64,000 bases of DNA, from the NCBI RefSeq assembly GCF_000495835.1, contig NZ_AWGC01000031.1:1-64000 (forward strand), written 5' to 3'. Under the pieces are notes generated by a model. That model was given only the letters and a program-made list of their open reading frames with translations, did no database searches and had not been told where the DNA came from. Shown here piece after piece: positions 1-8,017 of this stretch. The DNA is from Asticcacaulis sp. AC402 (GTDB taxonomy: Bacteria > Pseudomonadota > Alphaproteobacteria > Caulobacterales > Caulobacteraceae). Within the stretch, counting starts at the first letter, position 1. Every line of letters begins with the position of its first letter. Made by a program: the position numbers and the translations under genes.

Positions 1-95
1 CCCTATGAAAAGGGAATCCCCAAACAGAGTCAGCGCTTAATGCCCTTGGTATTATACCAACCCACTTTGACTTTGACATTCTTTTCGCAAGGGGC

Positions 96-315
96 CCCCT
101 CCGTCTCGAGCCTCGCCGGCAGGCAGCGCTACGATCTTCGATCTCCGCTTGCTCGCCATGGCACGGGCCACACCGCTCCCCATCGAAGGGATGGGGACGA
201 GAAAAAAGAATATATTCAATGGCTTCTTCTCCTCCCCATTTCAAATGGGGAGGTGCCGAGCAAGCGAGCCCAAAGGGCGCAGCGCTGCCTGCCGGCGAGG
301 CTCGAGGCGGAGGGG
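96..315. repeat. Long inverted repeat (35-bp arms)
   Basis: Positions 96-130 and 281-315 are inverted copies of each other, 35 bp each with one mismatch (core GCCTCGCCGGCAGGCAGCGC). The intervening DNA has further partial symmetry (CGCTTGCTCG near 146 against CGAGCAAGCG near 257) and a small hairpin CCTCCCCATTTcaAATGGGGAGG near 231-253. No credible gene lies in positions 1-470, so this looks like an intergenic repeat element rather than coding sequence. A similar CTCCCC...GGGGAGG hairpin follows the GH127 gene near 53650. Confidence 0.7.
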
Positions 316-360
316 TCTACCGACTGTCGATGTGTCAATCTTTTCGTTGATAGGCATTAA

Positions 361-420
361 AGCGCAATCCGAAAACGGGGACGCCCGTGCGGGGGCATCC
401 GCTTGATCGGATTGCGCTCT
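361..420 (+). repeat. Family A intergenic repeat, copy 1
   Basis: Imperfect palindrome of about 60 bp that starts AGCGCAATCCGA and ends TCGGATTGCGCT, with the GGGACGCCCGTGCG core. It is a divergent member of a family with other copies near 5589, 28504, 40110, 46637 and 55561. It lies downstream of the first TonB-receptor gene, beyond its terminator. Confidence 0.75.
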
Positions 421-472
421 GGCGCTTTTGCCGCTGAACAGTGGCAACAGCCAATAGTCCCGCTGGGCGCAC

Positions 473-509
473 CAAAAAAAACAGCGGCAGGATTGACCCT
501 GCCGCTGTC
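473..509 (-). terminator. Rho-independent terminator of TonB-dependent receptor gene
   Basis: The perfect 11-bp stem ACAGCGGCAGG (481-491) / CCTGCCGCTGT (498-508) has a 6-nt loop. On the minus strand it is followed by a run of seven T (474-480). It lies about 20 nt past the stop codon at 532. Confidence 0.9.
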
Positions 510-531
510 TGATCGTGAATCCCGTAAAGGA

Positions 532-3500
532 TTAGAACGACTTACTGAAGGTCACGAAGACTTCGCGGCCCTTGTAGTCATAGCCAGAGTAGAGAGGTGC
601 GTTACCAACACGGTTTTCCACACCCTGGGAAATTTGCGGTGGCTCGGCGTCGCTCAGGTTACGAATACCAAACGTCATGTTCCAATCACTGCCGGTATAA
701 CGGGCAGAGAGATGGTGCAGATAGTAGTCGGGTGTATCGAGGATGTAGTCAGACGTCACCGGGCTCAGGCCGTAGAAGTCATAGGATGAGGTGGCATCAA
801 TCCATTCCATCCCATAACGGACACGCCAGTTCTTGTAGGTGAACGACGCATCCAGAGTGCCGGTATATTTCGGTGTATTGATCAGACCGTTATAGTCGAT
901 CAGCGCGGTATCGGCGCGCGCGGCAACACCTTGCTCTTCGAACTGGGTAACGGCCATGTTGACCAGAACGCCGACTTCACCAAAGTCGCGCTCCCAACGC
1001 AGGTTGTAGTCGTACCCCTTGACCGTCTGGACCGACAGGTTGGTATAGCTGTCGTAAACCGTCAGGGCATTGGTAACGGGCGTACGCTCCGAGTAGGCGC
1101 AGTAAGGGCTTGAGAAGTTCGGGCTGTCATAGCACTGCGACATAAGGAATGTCGAACCGGCCCGGGCAACACCGTTGTTGATTTCGATGTCGAAGTAGTC
1201 GATGGCCAGAGCCAGCTTACCAAAAATCTGTTCCGGAAGGAAAGTTGGACGGAAGATAACGCCCGCCGTCAGGTTTTCCGACGTTTCAGCGGACAGTCCC
1301 TGTTCTGCACCGCCTGCCTGGAGCACGCGGATTGACTGGTTGTTGCCATTGCCGACCGCCCAACCCGCCGGGAGACCAAGCGAGGCGCAGTTAGCCGCGC
1401 GATTCGGGTTCACACCCGGCGCATCCCAGTTGTTACAGGGATCGCCAGCACTGGACAGGAAGCCGGACGTGGCGCCCAGGAACTGCTCAAACAGGGCTGG
1501 CGCACGGTAGGATGTACCTTGGCTGGCACGGAACGTCAGGAAATCAGTCGGCTCGTAAAGCAGGCCGATCTTGTAAGTGGTGTCATCGCCGTAGGAGTCG
1601 TAGTCGGTATAGCGATAGGCCAGTTCCAAATTCAAGGTCTTGGCGAAGGGCAGGTCGGCCAGAACCGGAACCAGCATTTCGGTATAGGCTTCCAGAACGC
1701 TGTCTTCACCGACGGTTGGTGCCGCCGAGGTCAGGTTGTAGAGGTTGCCGGACACCGAATTGGCATTGGGCTGGTCGTTGATGCTGGCGGAGCGGTGTTC
1801 AATGCCGAAGGCGAAATCAAGAGGGCCAGCCGGCAGAGAGAACAATGTGCCGTTGATGTCAAAGCTGATGGTCGTTTCTTCGTACTCGGTTGTGCTTTCA
1901 ACCGGTACAAAGGTATAGGCCTTCCACGCTTCGGGCAGTACCCCACCGATCGTCGCGCTGTTCAGGACGGGCGCAGGGATACAACCTGCTGACGGGTCAA
2001 CATTGTTGGCAACGCAGGTAATGTTGTTGCCGCTTGCGTCCTTGGCAATCAGATTGGCGGGCACGTCCGAGTCCGGTGTGGCGACATCCAAAGACTTGGA
2101 GATGCGATCCGTCAGCCAGGATTCGAACATATAGGTCGCGTCCGACTTGGCGTATTGCATGGCGAAGTCATACTTCCAGCCGCTCAGAGGCGCGAAATCG
2201 CCCTTGATGCCACCGACAGCCTTCACATAGCCGACGTCCTGCTCGCTCTCACTGTTGCCGTAACCGATAAAGGCGCGTGCCTTGGTCGGACCGGAGAACA
2301 GAACAGTTCCACCTGCGGCGAGGAAGTTGGCCGAAATGGCAGCAATGTTGGCCGGGATCAAAGGCGAACCTGTCGCATAGTCGAGCGACAGCTGACGGTA
2401 ACCCGTCTGGCTGGAAATACGCTCGTTGAGGAGCAGTTCGCCGTAAATCTTGGAGTTCGAGAACTCAGGCAGATCGTACTCGAATTGACCGAATGACGTG
2501 AAAATCTGCACCGGCGACAGCATCGAATTGTTCAGCATGCGCGGATCGAAGGTATCGCGGACGTTCAGGCTGCCGCCACTCACGCCTTCAAAACCGACCA
2601 GACCGGTCGAGACAGCTGAGTTCGGACGCCAACGGTTGTAACCTGTCAAGGTGGGGTTACCCGTGGCCGGGACACCGGCCACTCTTGCCGTACCCAGGGT
2701 GTTGATGGTCACGCCGTTGTTGCCGGTACCGGTAATGGTATAGCACTTCGACTTACCCGTCAGAGGGTCGATATAGTCAGTGGTAACCCCTGTCGTCGGA
2801 TCGAAGCGGTAGTCGGTCTGGCAACGCGCCCAGTCGCGTTGACCAAGCGTCAGTTCCTCGGCTTCGTAATATTCGAACGAACCCTGAACCGAAAGCCTGT
2901 CCCAGGACTTGCCCGCAACGACGGAAATGCGGGATTGTTCGCCTCCGCCCGCAGTCGGGCTGTTGAACTGGCCTTCCAGGGTCACGCCGTCGATATTGCG
3001 CGTTACGACGTTGACAACGCCACCGATGGCATCCGAACCATAGATCGCGGAAGCGCCGTCGCGCAGGGTTTCAATACGTCCGATGATGGCATTCGGCAGA
3101 ACGTTCAGGTCGGCCGCGCCGACGGCGCCGCGCGTACCCGCGGGCGCCACACGGCGTCCATTGATCAGAACCAGCGTACGGCCTGGGCCCAAGCCGCGCA
3201 AACCGATGGTGTTAACACCGCCACCGCCGTTGACGACAAAGCCGCCGAAGGCGTTGTTAATCTGCTCGGTACCACCGGTAACCGCCGTGGACTGGAGGAT
3301 AGCAGACGTGGAGGCCAAGCCTGCCAGGGTTGCTTCCTGGCGGGTAATCACCTGGATCGGTGAGGCAGAGTTGAACGTGTCTTTGCGAATGCGCGAACCG
3401 ACAACGGTCACCTCGGTGATTTCTGGTTCTTCAGCCTCTGGAGCCGGAGCGTCCTGGGCCTGGGCGCTGCCGCCAGCGACGACCGAGAGCAACATTGCGC

Positions 3501-3552
3501 TGCAAAACGATGTCGTACTCAGCAAGCCAAATCGCTTGTTAATCTTTTTCAC
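532..3552 (-). CDS. TonB-dependent outer-membrane receptor
   Basis: About 1006 residues; energy-coupled importer in the outer membrane, substrate unknown. The start is taken as the GTG at 3552 because GGAGAAG (3559-3565) sits 6 nt upstream. This gives a clean signal peptide (KKINKR, a hydrophobic stretch, then SAQA). An in-frame ATG at 3612 would add 20 residues but bury the signal. After the signal come an acidic stretch and a TonB-box-like EITEVTVVGSRI. The plug domain follows, with SASPIQVITRQE, GPGRTLVLINGRRV and DGASAIYGSDAIGGVVNV. A long barrel ends in phenylalanine (TFSKSF), as usual for outer-membrane barrels. The length and the GSRIRKDTFNS motif resemble the large Caulobacter/Sphingomonas receptors often linked to carbohydrate or peptide uptake. 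The gene stands alone with its own terminator. Confidence 0.95.
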   Translation of the reverse strand: MKKINKRFGLLSTTSFCSAMLLSVVAGGSAQAQDAPAPEAEEPEITEVTVVGSRIRKDTFNSASPIQVITRQEATLAGLASTSAILQSTAVTGGTEQINNAFGGFVVNGGGGVNTIGLRGLGPGRTLVLINGRRVAPAGTRGAVGAADLNVLPNAIIGRIETLRDGASAIYGSDAIGGVVNVVTRNIDGVTLEGQFNSPTAGGGEQSRISVVAGKSWDRLSVQGSFEYYEAEELTLGQRDWARCQTDYRFDPTTGVTTDYIDPLTGKSKCYTITGTGNNGVTINTLGTARVAGVPATGNPTLTGYNRWRPNSAVSTGLVGFEGVSGGSLNVRDTFDPRMLNNSMLSPVQIFTSFGQFEYDLPEFSNSKIYGELLLNERISSQTGYRQLSLDYATGSPLIPANIAAISANFLAAGGTVLFSGPTKARAFIGYGNSESEQDVGYVKAVGGIKGDFAPLSGWKYDFAMQYAKSDATYMFESWLTDRISKSLDVATPDSDVPANLIAKDASGNNITCVANNVDPSAGCIPAPVLNSATIGGVLPEAWKAYTFVPVESTTEYEETTISFDINGTLFSLPAGPLDFAFGIEHRSASINDQPNANSVSGNLYNLTSAAPTVGEDSVLEAYTEMLVPVLADLPFAKTLNLELAYRYTDYDSYGDDTTYKIGLLYEPTDFLTFRASQGTSYRAPALFEQFLGATSGFLSSAGDPCNNWDAPGVNPNRAANCASLGLPAGWAVGNGNNQSIRVLQAGGAEQGLSAETSENLTAGVIFRPTFLPEQIFGKLALAIDYFDIEINNGVARAGSTFLMSQCYDSPNFSSPYCAYSERTPVTNALTVYDSYTNLSVQTVKGYDYNLRWERDFGEVGVLVNMAVTQFEEQGVAARADTALIDYNGLINTPKYTGTLDASFTYKNWRVRYGMEWIDATSSYDFYGLSPVTSDYILDTPDYYLHHLSARYTGSDWNMTFGIRNLSDAEPPQISQGVENRVGNAPLYSGYDYKGREVFVTFSKSF

Positions 3553-3938
3553 TTTAGTCTTCTCCGGGTTACAAAAGGGCGTTGGCGCACCCTCGGCAAA
3601 AACCAGCTCCATGCTGTTATGAAAGTTAAACCTTTCTTAGTAAAATCCGTCAATCTCCAGACTTATTTTTGTCATTATCATTTGAAACCTGTTTTAAATT
3701 AGTCACATATGTACTCAGGTCGTTAACGCTTTCTTTGATCCGACGAAGTGTCTTCCGGATGCAAACCGCGTAAGAGCTTGCCTGGCGACAGTTATATAAT
3801 AGACTGAAATTACTAATTTATTTCATCGTACCCGACGGGTTTGGCTGAGCCTCGGAGAGGCTTCACATAAGCGACTTCGTTCCGGCCGGATAGGAATTCC
3901 TATCGAAACGCATTAAGCTTTCCAGCGCATTGCGGCGC

Positions 3939-3977
3939 CTCATCCATGCCTCATCCATGCCTTATCCTTGCCTTATC
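3939..3977. repeat. 11-bp tandem repeat
   Basis: CTCATCCATGC occurs at 3939 and 3950, then CTTATCCTTGC at 3961 and a partial fourth unit. It lies in the roughly 640-bp gap (3613-4256) between divergent genes. I see no gene or recognisable riboswitch in that gap. The promoters of the receptor and of the zinc-ribbon/TerC pair must lie there but are not evident. Confidence 0.6.
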
Positions 3978-4256
3978 TGTGGTCAAACCTACGCATCACG
4001 CCTTGGTTCAGGCCAGGTATGACCGCCGCTGCCGCCGTGTAAAAAACCCGTAGCCGTCCACTATCGGGATTCCAGCGAAAGTACCTGAAGAACCCAGCAG
4101 ACTTCCAGCGCTCTTTGTATTTAGGATCGGGTTCCCGTTTCTGAATGACGGGTCATTTCTGGAGGTTTTTTTGAGTTATGGACGAACCCATCTCTGCGCC
4201 GCTGATGTCAGCGAGCCATCGCACATCAACGCTCTTCCGCCGGACGGAGGCGCAAG

Positions 4257-4475
4257 GTGTTGACCGCCAAGCCGAAACCGAAACGCCGCTGCCCGGACTG
4301 CACTGAGGCGCTGTTGGAGACAGACTACCGTCAGGTCCGCATTGACATCTGTCCACATTGCCAGGGCGTCTGGCTTGATCGTGGAGAACTGGAACAAATC
4401 GTCGAGCAGGCCCTGTTCGGTGTGATGCCGCGCGCGCATCCGCGACCCTCCCGCCGCTCAACTCCCGAAGGATAA
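4257..4475 (+). CDS. Small zinc-ribbon protein (zf-TFIIB type)
   Basis: 72 residues starting at GTG 4257, with GGAGG 6 nt upstream (4246-4250). It carries two CxxC knuckles, CPDC near residues 13-16 and CPHC near 32-35, followed by QGVWLDRGELEQI. This is the signature of the TFIIB-type zinc-ribbon family (PF13453-like). The tail is basic. It is 4 nt upstream of the TerC-family gene and probably cotranscribed. Its function is unknown; metal binding is inferred from the cysteines, and a link to metal export is suggested only by the neighbour. Confidence 0.8.
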   Translation: MLTAKPKPKRRCPDCTEALLETDYRQVRIDICPHCQGVWLDRGELEQIVEQALFGVMPRAHPRPSRRSTPEG

Positions 4476-4479
4476 GTAT

Positions 4480-5466
4480 ATGGAATTTTTGTTTGAACCC
4501 TTTATGGGCCAGCCACTATGGATGTGGCTTGGCTTCGTCACGGTTGTAATCGCGCTTCTGGCCCTTGATCTGGGCGTGTTTCACCGCAAAAGCCATGAGA
4601 TCGGCGTTACCGAAAGCCTGTGGACCAGCGCCTTCTACATCGCCGTTGGCCTGGCGTTTGGCGGCTGGGTGTGGTACTCTCTGGGTGACCAGGCTGGTAA
4701 GGAATATCTGACCGGCTTCCTCGTCGAAAAGACGCTGGCGCTCGACAACATCTTTGTCATTTCGCTGGTCTTCACCTATTTCGCCGTCCCACGGGCTTTT
4801 CAGCATCGCGTCCTGTTCTGGGGTATACTGGGTGTTCTCATCCTGCGCGGCATCATGATTGGCCTTGGCGCCACACTCGTCGCCCAGTATGGCTGGATAC
4901 TTTACATCTTTGCGGCCTTCCTTATCTTCACGGGCTTCAAGATGCTGTTCGTCGCCGACAAAGAGCCCGACGTCGGCAACAATCCTCTCCTGAAACTGGT
5001 GCAGCGGGTCATCCCGGTGTGGCCGCAACTGGATGGACAAAAGTTCCTGACGCGTCAGGCCGATCCGAAAACAGGACGCTGGCGGACCTACGCCACACCT
5101 CTGCTGGTGGCGCTTGTGGCGATCGAGTTCGTCGACGTGATTTTTGCCGTCGACAGCGTACCAGCCATCTTCACCATCACCCTCGACCCCTTTATCATCT
5201 ACACCAGCAATATCTTCGCTATCCTGGGGTTGCGAGCGCTCTATTTTGCTCTTGCGGCCATCATCCACCGCTTCGAGTACCTGAAGCCAGCTCTCGCAAT
5301 TGTGTTGATCTTTATCGGCTCCAAGATCTTCATTGCCGATCTGATGGGTCTCGAGAAGTTTCCGGCCACCATTTCCCTCGGCGTCACAGCTGGCCTGATC
5401 TTCATTGGGGTCGTGGTTTCGCTGATCAAGACAAGCGGCAAGCCCGCCGAACCGCCGCACACCTGA
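4480..5466 (+). CDS. TerC-family integral membrane protein
   Basis: 328 residues, multi-spanning inner-membrane protein of the TerC/Alx family. The family signature LVEKTLALDNIFVISLVF lies near residues 79-96, and VALVAIEFVDVIFAVDSVPA further on carries the conserved acidic residues thought to bind metal. Alx/TerC proteins have been linked to manganese export and tellurium or pH stress. Which substrate applies here is inference. It begins 4 nt after the zinc-ribbon gene, with AAGGA just upstream of the ATG. A second, unrelated TerC-like protein (DUF475) lies in the Ter island near 25.1 kb. Confidence 0.92.
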   Translation: MEFLFEPFMGQPLWMWLGFVTVVIALLALDLGVFHRKSHEIGVTESLWTSAFYIAVGLAFGGWVWYSLGDQAGKEYLTGFLVEKTLALDNIFVISLVFTYFAVPRAFQHRVLFWGILGVLILRGIMIGLGATLVAQYGWILYIFAAFLIFTGFKMLFVADKEPDVGNNPLLKLVQRVIPVWPQLDGQKFLTRQADPKTGRWRTYATPLLVALVAIEFVDVIFAVDSVPAIFTITLDPFIIYTSNIFAILGLRALYFALAAIIHRFEYLKPALAIVLIFIGSKIFIADLMGLEKFPATISLGVTAGLIFIGVVVSLIKTSGKPAEPPHT

Positions 5467-5505
5467 TCCGTTACCAACGGCTCTGGTTGCCGCAGTCAAG
5501 CCTCC

Positions 5506-5537
5506 ATGCATTCCCTGCCGCCCGACAGGGAATGCAT
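5506..5537 (+). terminator. Stem-loop after TerC gene
   Basis: A perfect 12-bp inverted repeat, ATGCATTCCCTG (5506-5517) / CAGGGAATGCAT (5526-5537), with an 8-nt loop, 40 nt past the TerC stop codon. There is no U-run, so termination is inferred from position. Confidence 0.5.
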
Positions 5538-5588
5538 GACCGTCTGGCGTCAAAACCTGCGCTTCCACTTCATCGGACAGCGCTCTGG

Positions 5589-5707
5589 AGCGCAATCCGA
5601 TAAAGTGTGACGCCACCGCACGGGCGTTCCCGTTTTCGGAAAAATTGCGCGACAAAACAGAAACTTAGAGCGGGGTTTTTATTCCATCAAAACTCATCCC
5701 GCTCTAA
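5589..5707 (+). repeat. Family A intergenic repeat, copy 2 with tail
   Basis: The core 5589-5650 runs from AGCGCAATCCGATAAAG to TTTTCGGAAAAATTGCGC. The tail at 5651-5707 (GACAAAACAGAAAC, then a hairpin AGAGCGGG...CCCGCTCT) is also seen with the copies at 46637 and 55561. It lies in the convergent gap between TerC and the RTX gene. Confidence 0.85.
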
Positions 5708-5720
5708 GTGTTCCCTGACA

Positions 5721-7835
5721 CTACCAAACGATGTGGCTCAAAACCTCCGCCCGGACGGCGTTCAGCACGGTGATGACATCGTCGACACCCAGGGCGATGA
5801 CGACATCGGCCCCGGCCTGAGTCACGATTGCGCCATTGGCGACACCGGCGGTGTAGGCGTTGATGTTGATCCGGTCGTTCTGCGCCGCGCTGAAATCATT
5901 GATACGGTCGCGCCCGCTGCCGGTGGTGAACAGGAAGGTGTCCGCCCCCAGCCCACCAATCAGCACGTCGCGCGCGCCCAGGCCGTTCAGGATGTTATTG
6001 CCGTCATTACCAGTCAGCGTGTTGCCCAGGCTGTTGCCGGTCGCGCTCAGACCGGCCGGCCCTATCAGTGTCAGGTTCTCGACAACTGTACCGCCCAGCG
6101 CATAGCTGACCCACGATACGATCAGGTCTTTCCCCTCGCCCGCCGCTTCGATAACGACATCACCCGCTGACTGGACATAGTAGGAATCGTCGCCCAGTCC
6201 GCCGATCATGGTATCACTGCCGCCGTCGCCGTTGAGCAGGTTGTTGCCGGCATTGCCAGTCAGGCTGTTACTCATCGAATTGCCGGTGCCTTCGAGATTG
6301 CCCGTTCCAATCAGGGCGAGATTTTCGACGAAATCTGCCAAACCATAGCTGAAGGATGCGGATATCTGATCCGTTCCGCCGCCGTCCAGTTCGACCACCG
6401 TATCACCGCTGTCAATGACGTAGGTGTCGTTGCCGTTCAGGCCCACCAGGGTGTCAGCCCCGGTTGCGCCATCCAGCCAGTTGGCTGCGTTGTTTCCGGT
6501 GATGACATTGTTCTTGGCATTGCCTATGCCGATGCCGTCGTTGACGTCGACGCGGAGATTCTCGAAGTGCTCGCCCAGGGTGTAGCTTGCCAGCGAACTC
6601 CAGATCTCGTCCAGGCCGCCGCCGGCGACCTCCGTGAGATTTGTCGCCGCACTGTAGATGGCATAGGTATCGTTGCCTGAGCCGCCGACCAGGGTCGCGG
6701 CCTCGCCGATATTGTCCTGAAGCCTGTCGTTCCCGGCGCCAGCCATCAGCAGGTCCCGGCCGCCACCGGCGAAAAGGGTGTCGTTACCGGCATCGCCCAT
6801 CAGCGTGTCGTTGCCGGCATCGCCGTACAGATAGTCGTTGCCGCCTTCGCCCAGGAGCGTATCGTCGCCGGAATAGCCATACAAGCTGTCGTTACTGTCG
6901 CCTCCCGATAGTGAGTCATTGCCGACAAACCCCTGTAGACTGTCAAATCCCTCGCCCCCCACAAGCGTGTCATTGCCGTCGCCCCCGTCCAACCGGTCGT
7001 CGCCCGCGGCACCGTTCAAACTATCGTTGCCACCTTGGCCGTACAGCCAGTTAGCGCCGCTGTTGCCGGTCATGACATTGTTCAGGACATTGCCCGTGCC
7101 CTGAATGTTGTCCGAATTCAACAGGGTCAGGTCTTCGACCTCATTGGTAAGGGTAAATGTGCTATAGGCATAGACCAGATCGTGGCCCTCACGCGCCACC
7201 TCAATCACCCGGTCCGACGCCTCGTCAACGTAATAGGTATCATTGCCGGCCCCGCCGGTCATCGAGTCCCGCCCCGTCCCACCGTTGAGAACATCGGCAC
7301 CATCACCGCCCAGCATCGTGTCGCGGCCGCTGGAGCCAAAGACAGTGTCATTGCCCGCCCCGGCGGACAGAGTATTGTAGCCGCTGTTGCCGGTGAGGAT
7401 ATTGTTCAGGCTGTTGCCGGTAAGTGAATTGTCACTGGTTCCAAGAAGGGTCGCATCCTCGACATGAAGGCCAGTCAGGTTGAAGCTGCGCGTGCTGAAT
7501 ACCAGATCATGGCCTTCTCCGGCCAATTCGACAATCTGGTCCCCACTTTGGATCCCAATCTGGTCTATGTAATAGGTATCGTTGCCGGTTCCGCCGACCA
7601 GGGTGTCGTTGCCGGAGCCGCCATCCAGGCGATCATTGCCACCGCTACCTGACAGGCTGTCATTGCCGCCGGCGCCGCTGATGGTGTCATTGTCATTACC
7701 GCCGGCGTAGGTATCGTTGCCGGTTCCGCCCACAAACACTGCGTCGATCACCGACGCGTCGACCGCCTGAAGCACCGGGTCCTGAACAGACACCGTCAAA
7801 ACCGTATCGCGCTTGGCGACATTTATGCCCGTCAT
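5721..7835 (-). CDS. RTX-type calcium-binding repeat protein
   Basis: About 704 residues, predicted secreted by a type I system. The start is set at ATG 7835 because GGGGA (7841-7845) lies 5 nt upstream; an earlier in-frame ATG at 7940 has no such site. There is no classical signal peptide. Nearly the whole protein consists of glycine/aspartate nonapeptides (GGSGNDTL, GGNDRLDGG types) that form calcium-binding parallel beta-rolls. They are interspersed with spacers of the type VEDLTLLNSDNIQGTGN. The C-terminus (RDRINDFSAAQND ... ITVLNAVRAEVLSHIVW) matches the ends of the proteins at 32397 and 43217 and is probably the export signal. No ABC exporter or adaptor gene is in the window. Adhesin, S-layer-like or enzymatic roles cannot be separated. 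Confidence 0.9.
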   Translation of the reverse strand: MTGINVAKRDTVLTVSVQDPVLQAVDASVIDAVFVGGTGNDTYAGGNDNDTISGAGGNDSLSGSGGNDRLDGGSGNDTLVGGTGNDTYYIDQIGIQSGDQIVELAGEGHDLVFSTRSFNLTGLHVEDATLLGTSDNSLTGNSLNNILTGNSGYNTLSAGAGNDTVFGSSGRDTMLGGDGADVLNGGTGRDSMTGGAGNDTYYVDEASDRVIEVAREGHDLVYAYSTFTLTNEVEDLTLLNSDNIQGTGNVLNNVMTGNSGANWLYGQGGNDSLNGAAGDDRLDGGDGNDTLVGGEGFDSLQGFVGNDSLSGGDSNDSLYGYSGDDTLLGEGGNDYLYGDAGNDTLMGDAGNDTLFAGGGRDLLMAGAGNDRLQDNIGEAATLVGGSGNDTYAIYSAATNLTEVAGGGLDEIWSSLASYTLGEHFENLRVDVNDGIGIGNAKNNVITGNNAANWLDGATGADTLVGLNGNDTYVIDSGDTVVELDGGGTDQISASFSYGLADFVENLALIGTGNLEGTGNSMSNSLTGNAGNNLLNGDGGSDTMIGGLGDDSYYVQSAGDVVIEAAGEGKDLIVSWVSYALGGTVVENLTLIGPAGLSATGNSLGNTLTGNDGNNILNGLGARDVLIGGLGADTFLFTTGSGRDRINDFSAAQNDRININAYTAGVANGAIVTQAGADVVIALGVDDVITVLNAVRAEVLSHIVW

Positions 7836-8017
7836 GGCCATCCCCGGCAAAAGTTTCCAAAATGTTAACGCAGTGTGGCAGGTGTTGCAGCACCTTACAA
7901 GCTGGCCGGTAGCCAGAGACCCGCCTGGCGTATGTGCCATTAAATCTTTTGAGTTGCCTTATGCCGCAAAACGTCCGACAATTTCGCCAACTAAATATAA
8001 GCACACACGGGAACACC

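Noticed and set aside
3613-4256. Possible yybP-ykoY manganese riboswitch before the TerC gene
   Set aside because: No recognisable conserved motifs of that riboswitch; only an 11-bp tandem repeat is visible.
4516-5655. 379-residue minus-strand frame
   Set aside because: It is opposite the TerC-family gene; no family features.
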